64,000 nucleotides of DNA from Aquanectria penicillioides (GCA_003415625.1 PYIU01000010.1:1178001-1242000); one strand, 5' to 3'. Shown: positions 35,168-47,182, counted from the first letter of the stretch. Notes: generated by a model from the sequence alone, not told the origin. Numbers and translations are program-made.

Positions 35168-35946
35168 CTAAGGCGCCTCATATACCCCCTGTGGGCTTTG
35201 TGGAGAAATATTTTTTCTCCCCCTCTGTATTATTTTGTTCCGACAACAATTCATAAAGGCCGTTTGCAAAGCTCGTTAGAGGCGACCGGTTTTAAACTAC
35301 TCCATCAGCCGCCAGTTCGGGTTTTATATAACCAGTTTCGGTATCCCGTCCTCCACCATTGGCCTCTCCTGCCTCTTAGGCTTTCTTCCAGGCCAAAAAG
35401 CTCTTCGCAAGTCGAATATTTTTCTACAACAGGTACCCAATCTCTCCAAGAAGGATGAGGCCCCCTATCGCCGATCCAGCGGCAATTCCGATTACTGTAT
35501 TGACACCTTTGTTGCTTCCTCCCTCTGATATCAGGGTGACGTTTAAAGGCTCAGATTCAGCTGTCCAGGTTGCGTAGCCGTCACTCTCATTGAGAAATAA
35601 GGACATGACATAATCTTTGCCGTCTCCAAGTGTCTCCACCATCCTATTGTTATTGCTTACTAACCAATCATAGCTTTTCAATGTAATATTACCCAACTTG
35701 GTTAGCCATTGAGCTGTTCAACTTGGCCTTTGCGAGGCTTCACGCCGGATAACGCGTACTCTGCAAGAGAGCCGATTCAGAACTAGGCTCCAAGACGACG
35801 AGCAATAGACCGAAAACAATCATGTCTGTTTCCCTTTGTACAGGGACAGCGTCCCCAAGTCTATATCGATCGGTTTGTGTGTAATCATTCCGATCGGATC
35901 GAGAGGTCACTAGTGGAGGGCTCTTAAATTTCAGTTCGCACCACAC
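35168..35946 (-). pseudogene. Decayed tandem copy of the membrane glycoprotein gene
   Basis: The same order of parts as the gene at 32152-33051: a FKSPPL...DYTQT...YRLG segment (compare FTTPPS...DYSQN...YSVG), ITLKSYDWLVSNN (compare TTKSFDWVVNID), the glycine-rich helix GIAAGSAIGGLILLG, and KSFLAWKKA just inside the membrane; the 3' ends (tandem GGCGCCTCATAT/GGTGCCTCATAT) are also alike at DNA level. It is broken by TAG at 35424-35426 (W expected), TAA at 35376-35378 (Q expected) and frame loss between 35700 and 35820. Both stops can arise from one C:G to T:A change at a CpA site. Confidence 0.75.
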
Positions 35947-38900
35947 TCCTACGCCTGAGGCGAGAATTCACAGAAGGATCATCGGAGGAGAACATGGTGG
36001 CTGAGGTATATTAGAGGGTGGGAGGGACGTTGCCTGGGTCTTTGCGATAAGCGAGTATACACCGGAGGCACCCAGACGAAGGGCCAGAAACCCAAGCAAG
36101 AATCCGGCAAGGTGGATTGGAAAATGAGGGCCAGTACTTCTTTATTATGCCACGCTGGGAGGAGTTTTCTTCTCTGCAAGGATGCCTTGCTATCAGGGCA
36201 GAACCCTTCCTCCGGAGACTAGGCTAGGTAGCGGCTCTATTGTTGTCGTGCAGCAACATAGGTTTCGCATCAGGATGGCAACATTAAAGGCTTCTAGCCG
36301 TGCCACAAGGACGCCTCACCAGGGGTGAACGAACGTGTTGGGCCCATTTAAGCGCCCAGATTCTAGCCTCGAAAACTCTTCGATATCAGACGAGGACTAT
36401 TACGTCTGAGTGATGTGGGGATCCCATAGCGTTGGGTCCAAAGATTGTCCCCAGTTTGACACAAACATCAATTAACCTGTAGTTGAAAAATTGCGCGGGT
36501 CAAGCATGCTTCTAGCTTTCTTGTTTCTCACTTTGAGACGGAGGCTGGCAGTCTGATCTCTTTCGACAAACGAAACAAACCGAGCTTGATGCGGGGCTTG
36601 GGAGATTTTGAAACCTACCTTGGCGGCAAGCACATCCTTGTTTCTGACAGCCTAATTCTCCAAACCGGCAGGTTACTTACTGGGCCATTCGGTGGTTGCA
36701 TTAAAGCTGAGATCTGATCCCATCTCGTACTCGGTCTTTCTCCACCATGCAACGCTATGGCTTGTTGTATGAGACATGACTGGTAAGGTGAATCCATCTC
36801 ACTACCATACCAAGAATTGATTAGCCTTGAGATTGTCAGGTGCTGAGCAACTAATAGGCCAACAACCGCAGGGTAAGCTAGGATGAATCTAGTGGCCTCG
36901 TCATAAACTCTGCCTTGGTTAATACGCCTTGGCAAAATATCTTATGATTTTCATATTCTAGTCAAATAATTGTGGCTTGTTAATTACATTGGGGAGATCT
37001 TATGCAGGTTGCCTAGATAATCATGATGAAGCCAGCGGGCAATTAATTTCTTTTTTTTGTCAAATGACATCTTCTTGTTGATAGCAGCCTGAGAAACACA
37101 CTAGGAAAAGTGCGGCAGATCAAGAGAGCTGGGCTTTACTACTTGATAAATCCTTCGAGCTAGTACCTATGTCCATTTTGTAGCCTAGTTCAGTGAGACA
37201 GATGGACCTTTGAACTCGCGATCTGGTAAGTAATCATCAACACAGTGGTCTCCCCTACAATCGGATCGCAATGTTTGAGCATTTCTTGCGTCTCCAAAGT
37301 TACGATACGTCAAAGTCGACAGCGAATCGAATCTAAAAGAGAAAGAATATTGGCATCCGAATTCAATTATCAGTTTTCAACGCAAAGTACATTTGTTTCA
37401 CGTTGAATTGGGAGATATTCCAGGCGAACTGATCTCAGGCAGACATTGGTACGCTCGAAGAAATGCTCGCCAAGCATTTGATGAGCTTGGAGACACAACC
37501 AGCCAGATTTTCTACACTTACCGACCGAAATATATCCGCCAATCACAACCACTAATCTACTGACTAAACTTGCCTCTCTTACGCCTTAAGCTTTGACTAG
37601 AAAGTGGTATATTCTTCTTAGACGCCGTTTTGTGGTTGGTTTTGCTGATTCAAAGTGTTCGAGCCTAAATTTCACTTCCTGTCTGAGATGATTCTCTTCC
37701 TCCCGCCGAATGAGTAACCTATATAGTGTTTTAATGAATAATTAGCCTAGTTGCTGTATCTCCTTTTGTGAAGTGCATTATCTCTAGGGGTATGATGCCA
37801 CTGCATCGTGAAAATATTCCTAACAGGCCATAGTCATGTTTATTGCGGCTCGCTCACAAATTGACAGGTGGTGTAGGTCTAGATACCCGGGATTTTCTTG
37901 GGCCCAGCCACTTGACTGCCGCTAGCGTTGCCACTCGCAAAACGAAATGATTCGTCGCCCAGGAGTTGACTTTGACTGGAGATTAAGAAGAAACGGGGGG
38001 TGTGGAGCGGTCTAGAATTTCAAGGTGAAAACCATGAAATTAAATAGAATCCGTGAATGACCAAGGTTGTGGTCGCAAGAACTGGATCTAGGGTCCCAAG
38101 GGGACGCAGTTACCCTAGAGCTGGGCATCGTCATTGCACAAATTTGCAAATAATCTACGAAAATGTCCCGAAAGTACTGGTGCTCCATGTTGTGAGAGAC
38201 TCTGGTTTCTTTCTTTATGAAACCTTGGAATCAGCATTCTACAAATCCATTTAGCCAGAAAGGTTGTGATGCGATTGTTGTTAGTGCGGGCGTGTGAGAA
38301 AGGCCAATGCACCACCACATTGAACTCTTGTCTCGACAAGACACGAGGGGAGGCGCTATCATATCACCTTGAGTCACGATATCATTCCATCCGACATGCC
38401 CCTGGCTTATGGCAGGTCTGTGACAGGCTTGACATGGAGATAACTGTGGTTTTACCCAAGTCGATAAGAGCGCGCGGTCCGTCTTAGCTTAACCGCGCAA
38501 CGGTGCTTGTTGTCACAAACAGCCAGACAGACGGTGCAAATGACCAAGCGTGACGGATATGAATATGAATGCACATGCCAGCTGTCGGTTCGTTTCGGAT
38601 GGATCCCAACCCCGGCCCCTGTGCGTGATTCAGTCATCAACCTGGGGCCGCGATAGATAATTGCCAAGTTGAGCGAGCACCGCGACCTCCAAGTCTCGAC
38701 GCTATCAGCCGTCTTATCATGGTGGCGCAGTCTCCCGCCCATGCTATTGGCCTCGTAGAGAGCGATTCAGGGTTCATCTGAACCACCCCACTCTCTCGCA
38801 AATCGCTGTGATAGGCTGCTGAGGCCTTCCAGTGTGGATGAGACGGTGGAAAACAACGGATCAGCGTGTCGACGTTGACATTGAGGGGAAGCCCAGACGG

Positions 38901-39096
38901 ACGGATGACGGGAACATGAAGCTACTGGGGAGAAGACGAACCCTTGAAGGGCTCGGGCATTTAATATTGCTGCTTGTCCGCCCTCGTTCGCATCGAGCCA
39001 ATGCACCAAACCTTCAACTCATGATATCTTGCATCAATTCGAAAACCTTGCTTCTCTGACTCGTTGCCCACTGGAGCTTTTTCTGTCTTAGTCAAG
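35947..39096. other. Long gene-poor region
   Basis: The left part (to about 36770) continues the decayed copy of the duplicated block, with a TTSH-x3-WWRK segment near 36735 on the minus strand. From 36900 to 39000 no gene is supported; open frames are short and overlap on both strands. The right end is the promoter of the MFS transporter. Confidence 0.45.
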
Positions 39097-40725
39097 ATGG
39101 CTTCTGTTGAGCGGCACCCCGAAGCCGTTCCAGGCACCGTCCACCTCGTTGACCTGGCCGGGTCGTCGGCCGAAGGAGTTGTAGAGCTCGTCCCGCGGCC
39201 CAGCGAGGACCCGGAAGATCCTCTCAACTGGAGTCGTCGCCGCAAGTATGTCGCCCTTACCATGGTGGTGGTGTATACCCTGGGAATTGGCATACCCACA
39301 ACATTGCAGTACTCAGTTCTCTCCGACATTACCCACGACACGGGCATCTCCACGGCAGCATTGGTGCAAGGAACTGGCGTCATGTTTCTCTTTCTCGGTT
39401 GGGGCTGTCTACTCACCCAGCCCCTTGCCATGACCTACGGTCGCCGGGGTGTTTATCTTCTGTCTCTGCTTACAACGGTCCCGATCATGGTCTGGACGGC
39501 ATATTCTCGATCTGAAGGCGAGTGGTACGCCCATCGGATTCTCCTCGGCCTCGTTGCTTCTCCAATTGAGGCCTTGCCTGAGGTGAGCATCCCGGACATC
39601 TTTTTTGCGCACGAAAGAGGAGCATGGATGAGTCTCTACGTGTTTGTTCTATTTGGATCCAACTTTTTGGCTCCTCTGGTGGCCGGATTCTTCGCTGAAG
39701 CATATGGGTGGCGATGGACCATGCATTTCGGAGCCATCATCGCTGCCGCTGCTTTCGTCATTGTCTTCTGTTTCATGGAGGAGACAATGTACTTCCGACC
39801 CACGCTCGAGGGTCTAGAAGACGAACAGCAGGATGCAGATGGATGCAAGGCCAAGACTGTAACCATCGTGCCATCCAACGGAACTGAGAAAGGAGACAAT
39901 GCAAACATGGCTGACACACCAATGAATGGTGCCATGTTCACCAAGCCCCGGAGCTATGTTCAGAGGCTCAGCCCGTTTTCCAGGATGGAAGGACGACCTT
40001 CAACGACTCAAATGCTCCAGTCCATGATCTTGCCTCTGCCCATAATTGTCCAGTTTCCTAACATTGCCTGGGCCGGATTCATCTATGGCATCAACCTCGC
40101 ATGGTATAGTGTCCTTAACGGAACAACTTCTCCGGTTCTCAGCGCTGCACCATACAACTGGTCAACCAGTCAAGTCGGGCTCATGTACTTGGGCCCTATC
40201 ATCGGCGCAGCTCTCGGATGCTTGTGGTCTGGAATAGTTGCTGACCGGTTGACTCTAATTCTAACTCGTCGGAATGGCGGCGTTCGAGAACCAGAACAAA
40301 GACTGTGGCCCCTTGCACTCTCAGCAGTTCTCTCTTGCGCTGGCCTCATCATCTGGGGAGTTGGTGCGCAGTACAACGTTGCCTGGCCAGGTTTAGCTAT
40401 TGGACTTGGAACCCTCACTTTCAGTTGCGTTACTGGCGGCTCAATTGCGCTGTCATACAATGTCGATTGTTTCAAAGATATCAGTGGCATGTCAACAACC
40501 TCGGTGATTATTATCCGAAACACCCTCGGATTTGCTATTTCATACGGCATCACTCCATGGTACACAAACATGGGTCTTCAAAGCTGCTTTATTATGGCTG
40601 GGTTCCTATCTCTTGGGTGCACATGCACATTCCTGGCGATGATTTGGAAGGGCAAGTCTCTTCGGCGCCATGCTGCTCAACGATACTGGCGCTTGGCTGC
40701 AAAGGGCATCAATTTCTCAGAGTAG
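39097..40725 (+). CDS. MFS transporter, DHA1/HOL1-like
   Basis: Intact single-exon gene of 542 residues from ATG 39097; the frame is open a little farther upstream but without an ATG. The N-terminal PEDPLNWSRRRK motif (residues 39-50) is typical of the fungal drug:H+ antiporter-1 family. Twelve hydrophobic segments lie in two sets of six around an acidic loop (about residues 240-300). YGRRGVYLLSLL after TM2-TM3 and RILLGLVASPIEALPE in TM4 fit the family, and the closest style is HOL1-like carriers of cations or polyamines and related fungal exporters. Substrate cannot be told from sequence. No cluster partner is adjacent: an amidase fragment and a secreted cupin follow. Confidence 0.9.
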   Translation: MASVERHPEAVPGTVHLVDLAGSSAEGVVELVPRPSEDPEDPLNWSRRRKYVALTMVVVYTLGIGIPTTLQYSVLSDITHDTGISTAALVQGTGVMFLFLGWGCLLTQPLAMTYGRRGVYLLSLLTTVPIMVWTAYSRSEGEWYAHRILLGLVASPIEALPEVSIPDIFFAHERGAWMSLYVFVLFGSNFLAPLVAGFFAEAYGWRWTMHFGAIIAAAAFVIVFCFMEETMYFRPTLEGLEDEQQDADGCKAKTVTIVPSNGTEKGDNANMADTPMNGAMFTKPRSYVQRLSPFSRMEGRPSTTQMLQSMILPLPIIVQFPNIAWAGFIYGINLAWYSVLNGTTSPVLSAAPYNWSTSQVGLMYLGPIIGAALGCLWSGIVADRLTLILTRRNGGVREPEQRLWPLALSAVLSCAGLIIWGVGAQYNVAWPGLAIGLGTLTFSCVTGGSIALSYNVDCFKDISGMSTTSVIIIRNTLGFAISYGITPWYTNMGLQSCFIMAGFLSLGCTCTFLAMIWKGKSLRRHAAQRYWRLAAKGINFSE

Positions 40726-41698
40726 GCAGATCATTCAATCCGACGATGTAAACCCACTATAGTTCCTAGGCACGAACGCCTCAGCTAAATTGAGTGTTCT
40801 TTCTATTCTATTAGAGTATGTGTTACATTCAACCTTTTCAACCTCAAATACAAATACATCAATCTCTATCCAATCATCCGCTCCGAATTTCCTTGTCCAG
40901 CGGGGCAATAGCCCAATCTAGGGGCGTAACACTTCTGTAGGCACAAATAGATATACATGTCACACGACTCGACATAGGCGTATTCGAGAGTGGCTTGGTC
41001 TCATGATCTGGGCCTGACTGTACCTCGCATCTATTCTAGGATTGGCTCCATATAGCTGGTAGGCGGTTGCTCAGCGAGCCTCTAACGTCGATTTGCGAGC
41101 GCTATCTAGCCGCGATGGAGAATGCGGTCCTTGGAGAAGGAGACGTGTATATGGCTCCTTTACGCATCATCTTAGTTATTGTGTTCGATGAATTGCAAAT
41201 AAGTTACTCGTTATACTTCCATTGGTCCGGCTGAGATGCTGACGAAGTGCCGAAGAGAGGGATGAACGGCCAACAGCCCCAATTCCACACTATATTCCGC
41301 ACGTCGTGAGCTATTAGTTAATGTAGGAATGTATATGAGGGGTCTTGAATATAATGAAGCATACTAAAGCTCACCTGATCTGAGGATCGGCTCAGATTCC
41401 CCTCCCTTTACGCCCAAGTCGGTAATATCAACTGCCTGTGCAAGTAAGGGCTTCTGTGCGCGAACTCTGGAATAAGTTGTTGAAAGTATTGAACCCAAAG
41501 TGCCACTTGTTTCGGCAAGGAGGTAACTCCAGTTTTTGCTGAGGTGCTATGGTTCAATACAAGTCGCGAGCTACCCTTGAGTCACTCGGAGGTACGGTCG
41601 AAGAAGTACATTTTTCGATCGTCACAAATCCTTAGAAACCACTCGACGGCGAGGAGCTTCCTACAACACCATACCCTTACGCCTGTTCACCGTAACGA
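40726..41698. other. Intergenic region
   Basis: 3' flank of the MFS gene and the region where the missing 5' part of the amidase relic would have been. I see no amidase homology here. Confidence 0.4.
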
Positions 41699-42642
41699 CA
41701 TCAACATGGCGCAGACCATGGCTTGTACCTGGGACGACTTCCTCATTGACAACAATGACACGAATAGTGCAACTACCATGGAAAACGTTGACTCTGACGC
41801 CGTCTTTCCGGTGCCTCCGGGATGTCTACCCGATCGCTTCGGGCCTGATGATCCCACAGTCTTGTTCAAGGTTCTGGTTGACGAGGTGAAAAACGCTCGG
41901 GTGCCAACATTTGAAATTCCAGGATTGGGACCAAAACTCCAGGCGCTAGAGGACCGACGTCGTGCTGAATTTGGGGAGTGGATGAATGCCAAAGGCCCAG
42001 ACGCTGTTGTTTGGCCGGCCCAACGGCCATGTTGGGAGTGCCAACGCTGATAGAGATCAGGAGGCATCTCGCGATGCCTGGAGCAACGGTGTGCTCTATT
42101 CTAACGGAAAACGAGCAATCCGCCAGTCTGGCATCCCCACCATCAGCGTCTCGATGGGAGCCATGGCTGACATAGGCATGCCTGTCAACTCGACTTTTTC
42201 GACAAAGGCATATCTCGACAGCGATATTTTCTCTATGCTTTATGCCTTTGAGACTGCAAACCGCGGTCGGATCATCCCCAAGCGAACGCCAGGGTTGACG
42301 ACAGATTTGATCAGCAATAACCGCTATCATATTGAGAAGAATGTCCACGTTCCGGACTTGACCACTCTAGCGAAGCGCACTAACGATTCTACTATCAGCA
42401 TATCGGGGTCGGTCGGCGGTATCAATACAGATGAACTGGTGTCTCTAGACGTATTCGTAGATGGGGTTGAGACCGGTCCGGTAGCTGTTGAACTGGGTTC
42501 ATGGGTCGCCAATACTGATGTAACCTCCGAATGGCAGGGTCGTGTCGAAGAAAAGAATGTCCCTGAGCCGGCTTTGGCTATGATCATCGTTCTAGCTAAA
42601 GCCAGGAACGGTAGATCCACCGGGAAATGGCTATTCGCATAA
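41699..42642 (+). pseudogene. Amidase, C-terminal fragment
   Basis: The last half of an amidase-signature protein. The first piece (to about 42020) carries PPGCLPDRFGPDD and DAVVWPA; the second, one frame over, carries SANADRDQEASRDAWSNGV, NGKRAIRQSGIPTISVSMG and ADIGMPVNSTFSTKAY, to the stop at 42640-42642. The frame change falls in the CCC run at 42019-42021; removing one C gives WPANGHVGSANADRD without a break. The catalytic Lys-Ser-Ser region (the first 300 or so residues) is absent, so even a repaired frame could not be an active amidase. It differs from the intact amidase at 52332-54298. Confidence 0.75.
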
Positions 42643-44016
42643 AGAGGAAGGTAGAATAATCAAGTCGATGTCTTCAGCGCTACGAGTTTCTTGCCGTGAT
42701 ACTGCTAGCAGCCGAGTTAGAGAGCACATCCCGGGAATTATCGTTACTCATGGCTTACCATCAGGAAAAGTCAGCGTCGGAGTTGACGGGTGGAATGTCT
42801 TTGCACTTCCTGAGAGACGCAATCGGGCAATGAAATTGAGTTACCCAAGGTCCGTCGATCTTGATTCGGGCCTCGGCAATACATGGCTCTTTTTCTTCCA
42901 TTCTATTTTTTCCTTGGCCCGAATGCATCTCAGATTGAAATCACAGGGACATGCCTGGCAGGCCGATTGAGCTGGCCGTGTGCTATTTTAGTAACTCATG
43001 GTTCTTCCCAGCTGTTCCCGCTGCTTTGCGCTTCCCCACCATCCTGGTCGATCGATGACCTCCGCTGACCTCCACTATCATGCAAATGGGGAAAAGGTCG
43101 ACATGACCGTGGGCGAGGCTCACCTCAACTCAACGCTAGAGCACATTTAGGACAGTGTCACCAGGCCAAGAGATGTCTTGACTGTTAACGAACAGAATGT
43201 GACCGCGGGGGCCGGTGATCTCGGCCGGCACGGCACTGCTGATACCGGGAATAAAGTCGATGTGGCCGAGGCTGGACACAGATACCGCCAAATGTTAGAG
43301 TGATAACGGATGGCTGGAACAACATTCTCACCACAGCACGCTATCTTATCTCCTCGCAGCCGCCACTGACACCCTGCCAAACGAAAAATGGTCAAATATA
43401 GATTTAGCCCGCTTCATGCTACGTGGCGGGCTTAATTATGTCGCATATGAATTGGAGCATGAAAACAACAAACGCATTGAAATGCCTAATTAAGCGGCTT
43501 GAATATTACTGCGGCCACCGCTATTGTTTATTTCCGTTTTTTTTTTGTTTGCTGTAACTTAGGTGGCTGCTCAGCCTTAACGTAGGATTGATAAAGAAAG
43601 TCGGGGGCCAACCTAACCACAAATTTAGTATGGCGTTGTTAATTTTAGAAGCATCGAGAAACGGGCTTTTCCTCTTTGGGCGCTGACTTGCCTTTAGCCG
43701 ACCCCACATGGAAAGGCGCGGCAGCTTGGCGATTATCTTCGGCCTCACTCAATTCTGTGCTGAGGCGGGCGAAGCAAGCAGTGTCTTGGTTTGTTTATCT
43801 TACTCATGGCCATATACAGGATGCTAGGTATTGGGGTCGAAGATGTGAGAGAAAGGGAGATATAAAGCGATGCTCGAGGCTAGATGAAATAGGATCTTGC
43901 TACACACTATCAGACAGCAATCACGCAAACAACAACCACAACAACCACAACAACCGCAATCCTCAGTTCTTCCACCTTCTCATTTACCAAATACCCACCA
44001 CTCTGTAAAATTGAAG
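42643..44016. other. Intergenic region with cupin promoter
   Basis: No supported gene. A plus-strand open frame at 42668-42970 has no recognised content. The right end is the cupin promoter and a 5' UTR rich in ACAACA units. Confidence 0.4.
43861..43866 (+). promoter_or_regulatory. TATA box for the cupin gene
   Basis: TATAAA lies about 155 nt before ATG 44017, followed by a CA-rich leader (ACAACCACAACAACC at about 43930-43955) typical of highly expressed fungal genes. Confidence 0.5.
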
Positions 44017-44862
44017 ATGCGTTTCACTCAGCTTCTCTTTGTGCCCCTCCTCGTTGCCGGGTCCGCTGTCGCAGCCCCCCGGCCGAAGACTGCCAGTCCG
44101 GCAGACAGCGAGCTTCTGAGCCGCAGGTCCCACGCATACAACAACACCAACGGCGATATTGACTCAACCTTGCCACCGATTGTGCCAATCAACACACGAT
44201 CCGGTGACAAGGATCTCATCACGAAGCTCATGACTGCCCCCACGCAATCCGAACGTGTTGCTCTTCTGAACCAACCCGGCGACTACATCTTTGACTTCAA
44301 CCAGAACGGCGCTCCTGCAGCATCCGAGGCCAAGGGTCTCGGAGGCTTGTCTGTTTCGGCTAATGCGAAAACATTCCCCGCCTTGATTGGCAATGGAGCG
44401 GCCATGACTCTTGGATTCCTCGGCCCTTGTGGCATGAACACTGCACATGTTCACAACCGAGCCACTGAGCTCAACGTGGTTGTCAAGGGTCGTTTGGTCA
44501 CCAACTTCGTCCTGGAGAACGGTGCTCGTCCCATTGAGAACACGCTCTCTCTTTATCAGATGGCCGTCTTCCCACAGGGAGCCATCCACCAAGAGTTCAA
44601 CCCTGACTGCGAGGAGACTGTCTTTGTGGCAGGCTTCGATAATGCCGACCCTGGCGTCTCTCAGGTTGCACAGAACTTTTTCAGCCTTCGCAAGGATGTT
44701 GTTCAGGCAACTCTAGGTGGCATTCAGACTCTGAATGGCCAGGATATCGAGACCTTCCGGGAGATGATCCCCGCCAACATCGCCTTGGGCATTGACGCTT
44801 GCTTGAACAAGTGTGAACTCAAGAGGAACGCTAAGCGAAGCTTGGCTGAGATTATGGGTTAA
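44017..44862 (+). CDS. Secreted cupin (germin/spherulin-like)
   Basis: Intact single-exon gene of 281 residues. ATG 44017 starts a clear signal peptide (MRFTQLLFVPLLVAGSAVAA, cut after about residue 20). The frame is open upstream, but that part is the CA-rich leader. Cupin motif 1 is GPCGMNTAHVHNRATELNVVVKG cut short here: His144, His146 and Glu151 bind the metal; motif 2 is FPQGAIHQEFNP with His191. This is the manganese/iron site of germins and fungal spherulin-like proteins. Plant germins can be oxalate oxidases or superoxide dismutases; most fungal secreted members have no proven activity. A C-terminal helical, Cys-containing tail follows. Presence of TATA and CA-rich leader suggests good expression. 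No partner is nearby. Confidence 0.92.
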   Translation: MRFTQLLFVPLLVAGSAVAAPRPKTASPADSELLSRRSHAYNNTNGDIDSTLPPIVPINTRSGDKDLITKLMTAPTQSERVALLNQPGDYIFDFNQNGAPAASEAKGLGGLSVSANAKTFPALIGNGAAMTLGFLGPCGMNTAHVHNRATELNVVVKGRLVTNFVLENGARPIENTLSLYQMAVFPQGAIHQEFNPDCEETVFVAGFDNADPGVSQVAQNFFSLRKDVVQATLGGIQTLNGQDIETFREMIPANIALGIDACLNKCELKRNAKRSLAEIMG

Positions 44863-45766
44863 TTCATGGATTTCACTGATTGATTTACACATGGCACATA
44901 TTGGGAGCATGGCATAGAAGCATCATACAGGAGCATATATCATCGGTGCATTGAGCATTATTGGGAAGCATTGCGGCACATCCTTTTACGCCGATACCAA
45001 CAACCGCATTTCTAGGAGCATATTGTAATTTTAGTCAAATTGTTAATCGCCTGCATAGATTTGGAGAATGAAGCGTTTTTAGCGTTCATTGTACAAAAGC
45101 TTGGATTATTCAAATGCATTTCCGTGTGCCAATATGAAATTAAACAAACTGCCAAGGGCCTGAAGAAATTAGGAAAGCTTTGTCGTGCATTGTCGATTAG
45201 TTCTCCTGAAAATTCGACAGTTTCGCCCACGATGTGATCTCCATGACATGTCGAATCGATGATGGCAGCACCGTCGACTTCAACTTTGGCTCTGTGTCTT
45301 TCTAAGGAACAAATAATTCGGATGTTGAGGTTTGATAGTCTTAACAAGTCGTCTGCACGAGAATGATAAGGCGCAGATTGATTGTATGCATGCGATGTTT
45401 GGTTTGTGGTCATTCTTGGTTCTTTACTCTGTGCTCTATCATCCAACCAAGGATTGACAGGTCGACCAGTCTTTTTCTCCTTGAGCTCGGGTATCTCCCT
45501 AGCCAATCTGAACATGTCTGTCAAACCAGGAGGAAACAAAAACGCCTGAAGGCCAGTATCCAACCGCACATCCTGAGAGTAGAAATTGTAGCGTATCTAG
45601 TAATTGAACGAATGTACAATTAGCCTCGATTGATTCCACTAATCTTGTTTGCAGGTGGAGACCGCTACGTTTGTGTAGTAGTTATGTCTTTCTAAATATA
45701 TCGGTTCTAATCCAGTAAACATGACTCAGGATTAGAATTTCCACACCCCAAATCGGATTGATAGGC
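44863..45766. other. Intergenic region; one minus-strand open frame
   Basis: The first part is the 3' flank of the cupin gene. A 185-codon open frame on the minus strand (45569-45012) has no recognised domain and a composition unlike the confirmed genes. It could be the 3' part of the regulator relic upstream or a chance frame. Confidence 0.35.
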
Positions 45767-46243
45767 TCAATGCAGCGCATCAGCAATGATGTGATGTTCA
45801 TTGTAAGATGCAACTAATTGTATAGTTGACACGGCATGGCTGGGTGTAAGAGTTGGACTCGGGGCGTAGGAGATGTTACTCTCTGAGTCACATTGGAGGC
45901 TATCATCTGACGACTCTGGAGTCAAAAGCTCCCTACTTTGTGATGCCGAATCTACACCGAGAGTAGGAACATGCACAACGCCCGTAGTTTGAGGCGGGGT
46001 CAATCCAAACTTTGTAGGGAAGCTTTGATGTGGCGCTGTTTCTCTGCTATCTAGCTGTGTCTTTGGCGATTGATTGTTTTTTGGTGGCCTGCCAACCTTG
46101 CCTCGTCTGCTCAGCGCATCGGCCTTGAGAAAACGAGAGCACGGCTGTTCAGGGCCGTTTCGACCCGATGCAACTGAACTTGAACGAGGGCATCTCAAGT
46201 TTTTTGGCCATGACAACGGTTGCATGCAAGCCGGAGGAGCCAC
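45767..46243 (-). pseudogene. Possible relic of a Zn2Cys6/AT-hook regulator
   Basis: A 158-residue frame contains EQPCSRFLKADALSRRGKVGRPPKN, cut here to its features: one Cys, spacing reminiscent of the second half of an AflR-type zinc cluster with two Cys changed to Phe and Ser, and an AT-hook-like GRPPK directly after it. A Ser/Thr/Pro-rich tail follows (PTLTPSHAVST). AflR-type regulators have this order (zinc cluster, then basic GRP-type linker). No first half of the cluster is seen in frame. Weak evidence; it could be an unrelated low-complexity ORF. Confidence 0.3.
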
Positions 46244-47182
46244 TCAGACAGAAGCGAAGCAACGCGTATTGTTCAATTTTCGGCAGATATTGGGGTGTGT
46301 GGATATGGAGGCGGCAACTAGCAATCGGGAATTAGCATTCGAACAATAACCAGATAAAGTGCTTTGCTCAATAATATTGTGTCCGGGAGTTTGACAAAGC
46401 TGGTGGGCTGACTGACTTCTTTGTACTTGCAAGCATAATATACAACCACATTCATACAAGGACAAATGGAGAAGGCTCAAAATTGGTGCGGGGACAGGCG
46501 GCACAACTAAGCTTACCCTTGACAAACTTTTGGAATGCAACATGAACTTCACATTTACATTTGCCGACATTTCCTCAGCACTGGTTGCCGGATCTAGGAA
46601 GAACTTCACCGCATGCTATAGCCAGCGACTCAAGATAGAGTTTACCGTTCTCAACAGAGAAAAGCTATCCCCTCCCCCGATAATACGCTCCTACGATCTC
46701 ATTATCTCATCCAACTACCCTCACCCAACTCAAGATCTAGAACTGTCTTTGCCAAAATATGGGGAAGTTTCTTCGCAAGGGTAACGGCATGCTCTGTGTG
46801 CTGGAGTTGACTCACCCACTTAGCCGGCTCGATTGTGTCTTTGGTTTGCTGGGCGGATGGTGGCGGTTCAACGACGGTCCGACTAATTTAGGTATTATGG
46901 AGCCAGTGTTTTGCTGACGTGAATGGTTTGGAATACACGCAGCCGTAATTTGACAATATAGATTCGGGATATATACTTTGTCACTACCGCTTTTCTCTAC
47001 TGGGTCGTGTGGGCAGAAAACCCGTCAAATATGGTATTCACAATTGGTTCACAGGTGCTCGTAAAACCTTCTAAAAAAAACAAGACTGTATATCACTCCG
47101 CATAAAAATGATGAATACAGTTTAATATAGGCAGCGCAGTCTTCCAAGGTTCAGACTATGGAAAATTCATTCCTAGTCCAAG
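46244..47182. other. Intergenic region
   Basis: Upstream flank of the possible regulator relic and 3' flank of the M3 peptidase. No gene is supported. Confidence 0.4.

Noticed and set aside
43897..44016. Upstream extension of the cupin frame
   Set aside because: It encodes a Gln/Asn-rich stretch from the CA-rich leader and would bury the clear signal peptide at 44017.
45012..45569. 185-codon minus-strand open frame as a gene
   Set aside because: No domain, signal or splice support was found; kept only as a note on the intergenic stretch.
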